The notes under the pieces: generated by a model
The model's input: the letters and a program-made list of their open reading frames with translations, nothing else
Told to the model about the DNA's origin: nothing
Database searches by the model: none
In this document: piece after piece, positions 16,140-25,228 of the stretch
Layout of the letters: every line of letters begins with the position of its first letter
How positions within the stretch are numbered: the first letter of the stretch is position 1
Translations under genes and position numbers: made by a program
Assembly (NCBI RefSeq): GCF_003473545.1
Contig: NZ_QUCM01000028.1
Span: forward strand, 1-42,528
DNA: 42,528 bases
Direction of reading: 5' to 3'
DNA from: Clostridium sp. AM22-11AC
Lineage (GTDB): Bacteria; Bacillota; Clostridia; Lachnospirales; Lachnospiraceae

Positions 16140-17474
16140 CTACCTTACATCCCGGTATAACCGGTCGATCTTTTCTATTGGAACATGATCCCGGTACATT
16201 TTTCTTAACCGGTTCATTTTCCACATTAATTTTAATTTGGGTATCGTACCTTTTGGGAAGCGGCGATCCGATGTATAGATCCGCTTTTTCGCCATTCCCA
16301 GCCGGACTCCCATTTCTTTTAATGTCAATGAAAACTGGTAATCTTCCATAACCGGGATCACCGGAAATTTTCCTGCCTGTAAAAACAGCTTCCTGTCAAT
16401 AAAGATCCCCTGATCCCCAAACATCACCTTCCGATCCTTGATCCTGTGATTGGAAATGACCCGGCAGGTAAACATAAAGAAATTCCCGGAATGAAAGGCG
16501 ATCCCAAAACAGCCCGCGCTGTGGTCTTTCATCACCCGGCGGATCTCTTCTAATGGTCTTGGGGGCAGTTCACTGTCACAGTGAAGGAAAAACAGGATAT
16601 CTCCATGGCTTTCCTCTGCTCCCAGATTCATCTGATTGGCCCGCCCTTTTTCAGAACGGAGCAGTTTAAAATCCGGTCCGATCATTTCCGGCGTCCCGTC
16701 TGTGCTTCCTCCGTCTACAAAAAGGATCTCACAGCGGGAGCGGTAGGGATACAGCTGCTTTTTCATAGCTTCTATGGTCTTTGCCTCGTTATAGACCGGA
16801 ATGATCACAGATATTTTTACATTTGCTGCCAGATACCGGCCTGTATGGCTGTTCTGAAGTCTCCTGTCCTGACGCATCCGCCATCTGTAACATTGAAGGT
16901 CCTCCGGCGTATCCATATCCTGATGTTTCGTTGTAAATCCAACATTTATTCCTGCATCTGAAAGTTCTTTTAAAGTATCTTCAAACACATGGCTGTGACC
17001 ATATTGCTTTAAGCCAAAGGCCTCAGGTATGGGCCGCTTCATACCAACCAGATAATAGCCGCCATCTGCCGTTCTTCCAAAAACAGCGTCTTTTTCTTTC
17101 AATACCTGAAAAGCCTTTTCCAGATCCGGGCTGCTGACTTCTGGAATATCTGTCCCCATAAGAAGGCAAACGTCATATCCCAGCCCCAGAACATATTCCA
17201 GGCTGTGATACATCCTCTGCCCCAGGGACTTACCTGTCTGTGGAAAATATTCTTTCTGCTTCCCAAGGATATCCTTAAGTTCCTTCACATCCCCGTCTTC
17301 GGCTGCATAGCATACAAAACAGTCGGCCTTTACTTTTCTGCACTGTTCACTGATATCTTTCAGAAAACAGGTATGCAGCTGCGCACACTGCTTTGGTGAA
17401 AAATAGGGCATCAACCGGGTTTTTGTCTTTCCCGGTACCGGGATCCTTGTAAAAAGGATCAGCGCCTGTCTCAT
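16140..17474 (-). CDS. Fused TIGR04282-like and TIGR04283-like glycosyltransferases
   Basis: A 444-aa two-domain protein. Residues 1-205 form a DUF2064 nucleotidyl/glycosyltransferase-like unit (ILFTRIPVPGKTKTRLMP, LLMGTDIPEVS, VFGRTADGGYYLVGM, DMDTPEDL). Residues 220-444 form a GT-A family 2 transferase (ISVIIPVYNEAKTIEAM, ILFVDGGSTDGTPEM, FFLHCDSELPP, FGDQGIFIDRKLFLQAGKFP). Both halves resemble families TIGR04282 and TIGR04283, named from arsenosugar clusters. In many genomes they are two genes; here a 15-residue linker joins them. The ATG follows directly on the stop codon of the C_GCAxxG gene (TAAATG), showing coupling. The sugar donor and acceptor are unknown. Confidence 0.85.
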   Translation of the reverse strand: MRQALILFTRIPVPGKTKTRLMPYFSPKQCAQLHTCFLKDISEQCRKVKADCFVCYAAEDGDVKELKDILGKQKEYFPQTGKSLGQRMYHSLEYVLGLGYDVCLLMGTDIPEVSSPDLEKAFQVLKEKDAVFGRTADGGYYLVGMKRPIPEAFGLKQYGHSHVFEDTLKELSDAGINVGFTTKHQDMDTPEDLQCYRWRMRQDRRLQNSHTGRYLAANVKISVIIPVYNEAKTIEAMKKQLYPYRSRCEILFVDGGSTDGTPEMIGPDFKLLRSEKGRANQMNLGAEESHGDILFFLHCDSELPPRPLEEIRRVMKDHSAGCFGIAFHSGNFFMFTCRVISNHRIKDRKVMFGDQGIFIDRKLFLQAGKFPVIPVMEDYQFSLTLKEMGVRLGMAKKRIYTSDRRFPKGTIPKLKLMWKMNRLRKMYRDHVPIEKIDRLYRDVR

Positions 17475-17903
17475 TTAAACCAGCTCCTCTAAAATAGGCA
17501 GCACATCCAGAACAATCTGCGGACAGAGATCAAACATAAGGCCTTTTTCCAGCACCTTATCCATTTCTCCCGGTTTTGAAATATCATGTCCCAGGATCTC
17601 ACGGCACATATCGGAAGGATATTTTTCCAGAAAACGCTTCTTAAATTCAGCCACTTTTCCTGCCATGACGCCCTTCTGGTCGCCGTCATTTTCTTCACTG
17701 TGCCCAAATACCATTCCAAGGACCATTAACGCGCCGGTCACAGCGCCGCAGGTCTCCCCGCACATCATTCCACCTCCGAAACAGGCTGACATTTTCCTTG
17801 CCTGTTCTTTGGTCATTCCCATTTTTTCTGCACATGCGCCGGTCACTACCTGAGAACAGTCAATACCGGCCATAAACAACTGACAGACTTCTTCTTTTGT
17901 CAT
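17475..17903 (-). CDS. C_GCAxxG_C_C family redox protein
   Basis: A 142-aa protein of the C_GCAxxG_C_C (redox-active protein) family. Eight cysteines are at positions 7, 16, 24, 41, 48, 52, 100 and 127; the family core is IDCSQVVTGAC, ACFGGGMMCGETCGAVTGAL and CREILGHD. The pattern of a glycine-rich helix with paired Cys suggests a metal cluster or dithiol site. No enzymatic role is established to my knowledge. It lies between a TVP38-family membrane protein and the glycosyltransferase fusion, on the same strand with near-zero gaps. Confidence 0.88.
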   Translation of the reverse strand: MTKEEVCQLFMAGIDCSQVVTGACAEKMGMTKEQARKMSACFGGGMMCGETCGAVTGALMVLGMVFGHSEENDGDQKGVMAGKVAEFKKRFLEKYPSDMCREILGHDISKPGEMDKVLEKGLMFDLCPQIVLDVLPILEELV

Positions 17904-17907
17904 GTTC

Positions 17908-18612
17908 TTATCCTCTTTTCTTTTTCATATGTTCCATATAAATACTGCGCATCATAAAGATCAGCGCTGACAGGGCAAAGATAATGAGAAGCCCTGTAAC
18001 AAATAACTTTGCTCCGCCGGTCAACATGCCGCCTACATAAGAATAAACAATGGTTGCAGGCAGCTGTCCAATTCCCGTTGCAATAAAGAAGGAGGAAAAG
18101 GACATAGATGTAAGTCCTGCTGCGTAGCTTACAATATCAAAAGATACAAAAGGCAGCAGACGGCAGATCAGAATCGTATTTTTTCCGTATTTTTCAAAAA
18201 ATGTATCGATCTGTGCCAGACCGGAACGGCTGGTCAGCTTTTCAGCCACATCACGACCTAAGATCCTTGCAATGTAGAAACAGATTGCTGCGCCTGCCAT
18301 AGCACTGGACCAGGATAAAATAGCTCCCTTCCACCAGCCAAATAAGTTTGCATTGGCAAAGGTAATAAGAAATGCAGGCAATGGCGCGATAATGGACTGC
18401 AGGATCATTAACAGAAAAGATAATGCCGCTGCATAGGCTCCATAGGACGCTACAAAATCGCGAAGCACGGTAAAATCACCGGTTGCAAACATGGCAAAAA
18501 CACGATTCATGCCCTGGTGTACGGACGGTACTGCCATGTATACAGCTATAGCTGCTACCACGCAAACGATCAGGATCACCTTTTCGATCCATTTATTTTT
18601 ATTCTTCTTCAT
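17908..18612 (-). CDS. TVP38/TMEM64 family membrane protein
   Basis: A 234-aa integral membrane protein with about six hydrophobic segments. The central VTT (SNARE-associated) domain runs from PAFLITFANANLFGWWKGAILSWS through AICFYIARILGRD to LLPFVSFDIVSYAAGLT, with a re-entrant-loop Pro/Gly/Phe pattern. Family members (DedA, TVP38, TMEM41/64) are now linked to lipid scrambling or carrier-lipid flipping. The start at 18612 has GAGGGAG 6 nt upstream; the longer reading to 18858 lies in the upstream Fe-S gene. It is paired with a second homologue at 19583-20299. Confidence 0.88.
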   Translation of the reverse strand: MKKNKNKWIEKVILIVCVVAAIAVYMAVPSVHQGMNRVFAMFATGDFTVLRDFVASYGAYAAALSFLLMILQSIIAPLPAFLITFANANLFGWWKGAILSWSSAMAGAAICFYIARILGRDVAEKLTSRSGLAQIDTFFEKYGKNTILICRLLPFVSFDIVSYAAGLTSMSFSSFFIATGIGQLPATIVYSYVGGMLTGGAKLFVTGLLIIFALSALIFMMRSIYMEHMKKKRG

Positions 18613-18626
18613 ACTTTCTCCCTCTT

Positions 18627-19586
18627 CTATCTTCCTGCACGAACCCGGTTCCACAGAGAATGCCTTACATCCGGCACTTCTTCTCTTCCAAGGATCTGTA
18701 CCAGCAGATGTTTTATATTTTTTCCGCCGGCTCTTGTGAGATTTCCGGCACAGGAGGCACAATACACGCTTGTATTCTGTATACTGCCTGCTGACTTTGC
18801 CATTTGACCTGCAAGTTCCGGTTCTTTCAATGCTGCGCAGCCTCCAAGGCCGCAGCAATTTGCGCTGGAAAGGATCTTCGGTTCTGCTGTCAGAAATGAC
18901 CGTATCTGTTTTAAAAGTTCTCTCTTTTCACGTTCCGGACATGGAAGGAAAATATTCTGCTCTTCCATGATCCTGTTTCCCAGCCCCAGTTCCTGTAATT
19001 TTTCGTAAATACTGATCACCGGAACAGAAAGTTTGTCTTTCAAAAAAGCATAACAGTTTGGACAGACCATAACCACTTCTCTTACCCCCGCTTCCAGGAG
19101 CTTTTTATTTAAGCGTTCCAGGATCACTGTTTCTTTTTCTTCCAGTCCCAGCTCGGCTATCGGCTTCCCACAGCAGTCAAATACAGAAAATGCATCTGCT
19201 TTTTCTGCCAGCAGTTTCCCCAGATAACGGGTAGTCTCCGGATAAAAAGAAGGAAAGTTACAGCCGAAAAACAATGCTGTTTTTCCCGTTCCTGTGTATC
19301 TGCGAAATTTATAATCTTCTTTCTCCCACAGGAGCATCCCATAACCCTTTTCAGGTATCCTGCCGCCTGCTTCTTTTACCCGGTGTCTTCGGATTTGGAG
19401 TACTATTTCCCGTCCATCAATCCCCTGGGGACAGACTTTGGAACATTTTCCACAGAGGAAACAGTGATATGCCATCTTGGAAAGTTTTTCTGTATCTCCG
19501 ATGGTTAGGTCATATTTCTTTAAAAACTCACAGTTTTCTGTGCATACGCCGCAGTGGGTACAGCCTGTGACCGACTCTTTCATCAC
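18627..19586 (-). CDS. Fe-S protein with two CCG domains (HdrB/GlpC-like)
   Basis: A 319-aa soluble iron-sulfur protein. The N terminus has two ferredoxin-type [4Fe-4S] sites: CTHCGVCTENC (Cys9-19) and CFLCGKCSKVCP (Cys42-52). Two CCG domains follow: FGCNFPSFYP with DCCGKP and CPNCY, then ANCCGLGGC with CASCAGNL. This is the HdrB/GlpC/LldE-like layout used for electron transfer or disulfide and heterodisulfide chemistry. No flavin subunit lies in this operon. The GTG start overlaps the stop of the TVP38 gene (GTGA) and has GGAG 7 nt upstream; ATG is the next codon. Confidence 0.88.
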   Translation of the reverse strand: MMKESVTGCTHCGVCTENCEFLKKYDLTIGDTEKLSKMAYHCFLCGKCSKVCPQGIDGREIVLQIRRHRVKEAGGRIPEKGYGMLLWEKEDYKFRRYTGTGKTALFFGCNFPSFYPETTRYLGKLLAEKADAFSVFDCCGKPIAELGLEEKETVILERLNKKLLEAGVREVVMVCPNCYAFLKDKLSVPVISIYEKLQELGLGNRIMEEQNIFLPCPEREKRELLKQIRSFLTAEPKILSSANCCGLGGCAALKEPELAGQMAKSAGSIQNTSVYCASCAGNLTRAGGKNIKHLLVQILGREEVPDVRHSLWNRVRAGR

Positions 19587-20299
19587 ATCTCATCTCCATT
19601 TTTCAGATCCGTTTTTTCCTGTTCTGCAAGGACTTTTTTCTTTAACAGGACACCTGCTGTTGTTACTGCCACCGCTAATATAGCGGCCCCAAGGAAACAG
19701 GCTTTTCTTATACTTGGATCTGCCAGACCTGCTGTTCCAAATGTATACATGGCAGTTCCCGGAAGCATAAAAAGAAAAGTTCCAACCGCATAGGTTTTAA
19801 GTGGCATGTCTGTTACCCCATAGGCAAAGTTTTGCAGATTATAGGGAAACAAAGGAACCAGCCGGGTGATCATCAGGATCCAGATCTGTTTTTTCCCTGT
19901 TTCATCAAACAGTAAGCGGCGCAGATATGGATTTTTTCTGGCAGCTGCCCCTACTGTATCTTTCAGAAAATATCTGCCTAAGAGAAAAGCTGCAACTGCT
20001 CCCAAAGTAGCTGCAACTGTACAGCAGATCGTCCCCAACACCGGACCAAACAGCAGTCCCGCAAGGATTGCAAAACTGATCCCCGGCAAAGCGAAAGCTA
20101 CACTTCCCACTGCGGTAACCACCAGATATATGAAAATGGCAGCAGGCAGATTTTCTACTGTTATATGCTGTAATGCCTGGGTAAGATCCCCATTTAACAG
20201 CCGCCCGGACCAGCCAGAATATTTTCCAATCAGGAACAGTAAGATCATCCCTACTGCAAATACATATATTTTTCTTTTACCTGCTTTTTGTTTCTGCAC
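19583..20299 (-). CDS. TVP38/TMEM64 family membrane protein, first gene of the operon
   Basis: About 238 aa. A charged N terminus precedes an IYVFAVGMILLFLIG helix; the VTT domain has FALPGISFAILAGLLFGPVLGTI, CTVAATLGAVAAFLLGRYFL and LVPLFPYNLQNFAYGVT, plus C-terminal helices and a charged tail. It differs clearly from the paralogue at 17908-18612. The start is GTG at 20299, with AGGAG 7 nt upstream; a TTG at 20326 has no such site. The stop overlaps the Fe-S gene. TVP38-like proteins may move or scramble lipids; the cargo here is unknown. Confidence 0.85.
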   Translation of the reverse strand: MQKQKAGKRKIYVFAVGMILLFLIGKYSGWSGRLLNGDLTQALQHITVENLPAAIFIYLVVTAVGSVAFALPGISFAILAGLLFGPVLGTICCTVAATLGAVAAFLLGRYFLKDTVGAAARKNPYLRRLLFDETGKKQIWILMITRLVPLFPYNLQNFAYGVTDMPLKTYAVGTFLFMLPGTAMYTFGTAGLADPSIRKACFLGAAILAVAVTTAGVLLKKKVLAEQEKTDLKNGDEM

Positions 20300-20328
20300 T
20301 GTATTTCTCCTGTATACAACGTACAACT

Positions 20329-20357
20329 ATTTTACCATTAATTCCCATTAATGTCCT
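20329..20357 (-). promoter_or_regulatory. Promoter of the seven-gene redox/glycosyltransferase operon
   Basis: Minus-strand AGGACA (20352-20357), a 17-bp spacer and TAAAAT (20329-20334) lie 30 bp before the GTG start. The spacer is built of two copies of ATTAATGG. Two direct repeats of ATATCAATA sit upstream and overlap the -35 edge. Confidence 0.5.
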
Positions 20358-20395
20358 ATTGATATATTTGGTGAATATATGCTATTTATTGATAT
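20357..20395 (-). repeat. Direct repeats ATATCAATA spaced 30 bp
   Basis: Identical 9-bp copies at 20357-20365 and 20387-20395 (read on the minus strand) start exactly 30 bp apart, close to three helical turns. One abuts the -35 of the operon promoter. They are a candidate activator or repressor site. Confidence 0.4.
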
Positions 20396-20431
20396 TTTCT
20401 ATAAATATATTTATAATCAGACAACAAAAAA

Positions 20432-20446
20432 CGCGCCATTGGCGCG
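20432..20446. terminator. Bidirectional terminator between GntR and TVP38 genes
   Basis: CGCGCC pairs with GGCGCG around ATT. T-runs of five and six follow on the plus and minus strands. It ends the tsaC-GntR unit (minus). Confidence 0.8.
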
Positions 20447-20469
20447 CTTTTTCTATACATGGTCATCTC

Positions 20470-21153
20470 TTATTCTTTTCTGTACCGGTTGTGGTTATAC
20501 ATCAAATGAAAATACATTTCCTGTCTTGCATCTTCTCCCCGTCCATCACGGATGGCTTCAAAAATGCGCCTGTGGGACAATAAAGTCTGCTCATATTCTG
20601 TTTCTTCCACAGAGTCCGCAAAAACACGTACTCCCTCTGTGATCACCGGGATCAGATTGGTCATAACACGGTTGTGGGAACAGGTTGCGATCTGGGCATG
20701 GAACTGGGAGTCTTTTTCGGAATAATCCTTTTTATCCCGGATCAGTCCTTCCAGTTCTTTTAAAATGTATTCCAGTTCTTTGATTTCTTCTTCTGAACCA
20801 TTCTGGGCTGCAAGCGCTGCAAGTGCCGGTTCCAGGATCAGTCTTGCCTGGAGCAGATCTTCGGTCAGCTGGCGTCTGTCATCCATCATAAAGAAGCCTA
20901 ACGGATCATCTGCCACCCCGTTTTTGTCGGAAATAAAGGTTCCTGAGCCCTGACGGATGGTAACGATATTCCGGGACATAAGGATACGCAGGGCCTCCCG
21001 CACTGTGTTTCGCCCGACCCCCAGTGTTTCCACCAGTTCCGCCTCTGTAGGCAGTTTATCTCCCGCTCCGTAACCTTTCTCCTGGATCATTTCCAAAAGG
21101 TTCTGGGCTGTTTTTTCTGCTAAGGTCTGTTTTTCTGTATATTTCATTTCCAT
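20470..21153 (-). CDS. GntR family regulator, FadR/FCD subfamily
   Basis: A 227-aa regulator. Residues 8-75 hold the winged helix (KLPTEAELVETLGVGRNTVREALRIL, IVTIRQGSGTFI); residues 95-220 hold an all-helical FCD ligand domain (ARLILEPALAALAA, DSQFHAQIATCSHNRVM, LSHRRIFEAIRDGR). FCD domains use Asp/His residues to bind a metal and carboxylate ligands such as sugar acids. It lies 21 bp after tsaC and ends at a strong terminator, so it is cotranscribed with tsaC. The regulated genes are not identifiable from position; the neighbouring redox operon is one candidate. Confidence 0.88.
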   Translation of the reverse strand: MEMKYTEKQTLAEKTAQNLLEMIQEKGYGAGDKLPTEAELVETLGVGRNTVREALRILMSRNIVTIRQGSGTFISDKNGVADDPLGFFMMDDRRQLTEDLLQARLILEPALAALAAQNGSEEEIKELEYILKELEGLIRDKKDYSEKDSQFHAQIATCSHNRVMTNLIPVITEGVRVFADSVEETEYEQTLLSHRRIFEAIRDGRGEDARQEMYFHLMYNHNRYRKE

Positions 21154-21174
21154 AGATCCTGTTTTTCTTTCTTC

Positions 21175-22284
21175 TCAGACTTTATAGATCTGGTATCCGG
21201 CTGCTTTGGACAGACGGTTCATAATGGCCTGTCCTAAATGATCCTGACTGAAGCTTTCGGAATAAATATAGTCTACTTTTAAATCATCAAATTCACGAAG
21301 GAGGGCATACAGGTTATGGGCTACAGATGCCTGGCTCTTTCTGGCACCGATGCTGCGTACCTCCCCCTCCGGATAATGGGATCTTGACTCATCGGTACAG
21401 ATGATGCCTACTTTGTATCCTGCATCTATTTTTTCTTTTGCCAGTTTCCACACAGTTTCCACCATAGCGTTTACCTGCTCCTGTGTCATGGCAACGGCTT
21501 CCCCTGTTTTTCTGGCTTCTGCCACATTTGCAGGTTCCACCAGAGTCAGATCTGCCTTTGGAGCATAATGTTTATATTTCATGCCTGGTGCTTTTGGGCG
21601 GACACCAGCTGCCATCGGTCCTAAGATAGCCGGGTCAATGGTCACTTCCCCTAAAACATCTTTTAACATTTCCATGGTAATAGCACCTGGACGTAAAACT
21701 GCAGGAACATCACCGGAGACATCTACAATCGTAGACTCCACACCGATCCCAACAGGACCACCGTCAATGATCATCTCAATCTTGCCGTTTAAATCCTGCC
21801 ATACATGATCAGCAGTAGTAGGGCTTGGACGGCCGGAAGTATTGGCGCTTGGCGCTGCTACCGGCACACCAGCCAGTGCGATCAGACGGTTTGCAACCGG
21901 ATCAACTGGCATACGCACTGCTACTGTATCCAGTCCACCTGTGGTTCCATAAGGTACAATATCACTCTTTGGGAAGATAATAGTCAACGGACCTGGCCAG
22001 AACGCATCCATTAATTTCTTTCCTGCTTCCGGAATATATTTTACCAGTGGTGTAACTTCCGCTGCACAGGATACGTGAGCGATCAGAGGGTTGTCGGAAG
22101 GTCTGCCTTTTGCAGCGTAGATCTTTCCTGCCGCTTTCTCATCCAAGGCATTTCCCCCTAAACCATATACAGTTTCTGTTGGAAATGCAACAAGACCTCC
22201 GTCACGTAAGATCTGGGCAGCTTCTTTTAATTCTTCATCATTTATATTTTTGGTATCACTTATTTTAATTCGTTTGGTTTCCAT
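21175..22284 (-). CDS. Threonylcarbamoyl-AMP synthase (Sua5/YwlC type)
   Basis: A 369-aa enzyme making threonylcarbamoyl-AMP from threonine, bicarbonate and ATP, the first step of t6A modification of ANN-decoding tRNAs. The YrdC domain covers residues 15-210 (AFPTETVYGLGGNA, the KGRPSDNPLIAH motif, SANTSGRPSPTTADHV), and the Sua5 C-terminal domain (about 235-369) is present, so this is the long Sua5/YwlC form, not the short TsaC form. GGAGAAATTCACT precedes the ATG. An extended -10 promoter lies upstream. Confidence 0.93.
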   Translation of the reverse strand: METKRIKISDTKNINDEELKEAAQILRDGGLVAFPTETVYGLGGNALDEKAAGKIYAAKGRPSDNPLIAHVSCAAEVTPLVKYIPEAGKKLMDAFWPGPLTIIFPKSDIVPYGTTGGLDTVAVRMPVDPVANRLIALAGVPVAAPSANTSGRPSPTTADHVWQDLNGKIEMIIDGGPVGIGVESTIVDVSGDVPAVLRPGAITMEMLKDVLGEVTIDPAILGPMAAGVRPKAPGMKYKHYAPKADLTLVEPANVAEARKTGEAVAMTQEQVNAMVETVWKLAKEKIDAGYKVGIICTDESRSHYPEGEVRSIGARKSQASVAHNLYALLREFDDLKVDYIYSESFSQDHLGQAIMNRLSKAAGYQIYKV

Positions 22285-22332
22285 AGTGAATTTCTCCGTT
22301 TATGTGTGCTTTTTGCTTATAGACTCAGGTTC

Positions 22333-22348
22333 CCTGCGCTGACGCAGG
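22333..22348 (-). repeat. Hairpin in the leader of the Sua5 gene
   Basis: On the minus strand CCTGCG pairs with CGCAGG around TCAG, 49 bp before the start codon. It has no T-run and may be an RNA stability element. Confidence 0.4.
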
Positions 22349-22364
22349 CAAAACCCACCTTCAG

Positions 22365-22373
22365 AGTATAGCA
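22365..22373 (-). promoter_or_regulatory. Extended -10 promoter of the Sua5-GntR unit
   Basis: TGC-TATACT on the minus strand is an extended -10 element. No good -35 is seen. It starts just after the ATP synthase terminator, so the unit is likely transcribed from here. Confidence 0.45.
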
Positions 22374-22391
22374 TATTTCCAAAAGAAAAAA

Positions 22392-22423
22392 CAGTCGTGA
22401 GAACACTAACATTCTCACGACTG
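22392..22423 (-). terminator. Terminator of the ATP synthase operon
   Basis: A perfect 12-bp stem (CAGTCGTGAGAA with TTCTCACGACTG) and an 8-nt loop, followed on the minus strand by TTTTTT. It lies 36 bp past atpC. Confidence 0.92.
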
Positions 22424-22459
22424 CCTAAAATCAGCCTGAAGCCTTTTATTTTAAATCTT

Positions 22460-22864
22460 TTATTTCCCTACAGTTCCAATACGGACTAACGCACGGTGAA
22501 GCTTTGCTTCTGCCAGCTTTACTTCTTTGTCATCCATACCGGACTGGCTCAGTTTATCTTCTGCCCTCTTTTTTGCTTCTTCAGCACGGGCTACGTCGAT
22601 GTCTTCGCTCCACTCCCAGGTAGTTGGGATCAGACGGCATTCGCCGTTCATCATGGTCAGCATTCCGCCGATGCAGGCTGCTTTCCTTTCTGTTCCGTCC
22701 TCTAATACTACATGGGCTGTTCCCATTCCAATGGCCGTGCAGTAATTCATATGGCGGGCCAGAATGGCAAGGTCTCCGTGGATGGTACGGCAGGATACGC
22801 TCTGTACCTGGCCGTCAAATACATTTCCGTCCATGGTCGCGATCTGTAAATGGAAGGTCGTCAT
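22460..22864 (-). CDS. atpC: ATP synthase F1 epsilon subunit
   Basis: A 134-aa epsilon subunit of the F1 central stalk. An N-terminal beta-sandwich (FHLQIATMDGNVFDGQVQSVSC, HGDLAILARHMNYCTAIGMG) and a C-terminal helical hairpin (VARAEEAKKRAEDKL, KEVKLAEAKLHRALVRI) are both present. It couples rotation to the c ring and can inhibit ATP hydrolysis. Last gene of the operon, 17 bp after atpD. GGGAGG precedes the ATG. Confidence 0.96.
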   Translation of the reverse strand: MTTFHLQIATMDGNVFDGQVQSVSCRTIHGDLAILARHMNYCTAIGMGTAHVVLEDGTERKAACIGGMLTMMNGECRLIPTTWEWSEDIDVARAEEAKKRAEDKLSQSGMDDKEVKLAEAKLHRALVRIGTVGK

Positions 22865-22881
22865 ATACCTGTTCCTCCCTT

Positions 22882-24294
<1,413 letters not shown>

Positions 24295-25152
24295 TTAAGG
24301 CTCCTCTGCACCAGCTACGATCTCAGTGATCTCCTGGGTTATGCTGGCCTGACGGGCACGGTTGTAATACAGGCTGAGCTGTTCGATCATCTCTCCTGCA
24401 TTCTTGGATGCGGCATCCATTGCTGTCCTTCGCGCTGCCAGCTCACTGGCAACAGACTCGCACATGGCACCATATACCATACCAGCCAGATACTCCGGCA
24501 CGATGGCGTCAAACACCGTTTCGCTGTCCGGCTCATATAAGATCAGGGAATGGATCTGTTTCATATCCTTTTCTTCCCCTGAAAGGTCTTCTAACGGAAG
24601 CATGGATGATACACCCGGCTTCTGGGAAAGCATGGAGACAAAGTTGGTATAGCCAAGGGCTGCATGACCGAATTCACCGGCCTTGAATGCCCTGCACAGT
24701 AAGGCTGCGATCTCAAAGCAGTCAGATACAGAGATATCTCCTGCCTCTGCGAAGTCTTCCGTTACCAGCTGTATGCCCCTGCGCTTGTAGTATTCCACTG
24801 CTTTCTTTCCGATTGGAAGTACGCAGTAGTCTTTCCCGGCAGTTTCGCTCTCCATTTCCTTAAACAGGTTGGAATTGTATCCACCTGCCAGTCCTCTGTC
24901 ACCGGCGATCACTACATAGCACCATTTTTCACTTTTGCTCTTCTTTGTATACACGGAAGAAAGGTCTGTGTTGCCTGCAGCGATCTGTTTCAGTGTGTTT
25001 TCCAGAGTGTGGAAATAAGGCCGGCTTGCGTCTGCCCGTTCCTTTGCCTTACGCAGCTTGGAGGATGCCACCAGTTCCATTGCTTTGGTGATCTGCATGG
25101 TGCTCTGTATGCTCTTCATACGGAGCTTCACGGCTTTCATATTTGCAGCCAT
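24295..25152 (-). CDS. atpG: ATP synthase F1 gamma subunit
   Basis: A 285-aa rotor subunit. The N-terminal coiled-coil helix (MKAVKLRMKSIQSTMQITKA, followed by MELVASSKLRKA) and the C-terminal helix (AMDAASKNAGEMIEQL, NRARQASITQEITEIVAGA) are typical, as is the central GDRGLAGGYNSNL. It turns inside the alpha3beta3 ring. A 76-bp gap separates it from atpA, with AGGAGGG as ribosome site. Confidence 0.97.
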   Translation of the reverse strand: MAANMKAVKLRMKSIQSTMQITKAMELVASSKLRKAKERADASRPYFHTLENTLKQIAAGNTDLSSVYTKKSKSEKWCYVVIAGDRGLAGGYNSNLFKEMESETAGKDYCVLPIGKKAVEYYKRRGIQLVTEDFAEAGDISVSDCFEIAALLCRAFKAGEFGHAALGYTNFVSMLSQKPGVSSMLPLEDLSGEEKDMKQIHSLILYEPDSETVFDAIVPEYLAGMVYGAMCESVASELAARRTAMDAASKNAGEMIEQLSLYYNRARQASITQEITEIVAGAEEP

Positions 25153-25228
25153 GTGTTCCCTCCTTATAATTCATATCATCAGCCCCCGCGCCCCCAAAAT
25201 GAAGGCAGCAGGGGACCCGATATCACTC

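Noticed and set aside
16125..16224. Longer N terminus for the phosphotransferase
   Set aside because: It would overlap the glycosyltransferase gene by 85 bp and has no ribosome site; the later ATG is better placed.
18627..19586. GlpC subunit of the GlpA-like dehydrogenase
   Set aside because: The Fe-S protein has GlpC-like CCG domains, but it is 4.5 kb away, behind a terminator and in another operon, so partnership with the GlpA-like protein is not supported.
20357..20395. CRISPR-like spaced repeats
   Set aside because: Only two 9-bp copies, no cas genes and no further units; better seen as regulatory repeats.
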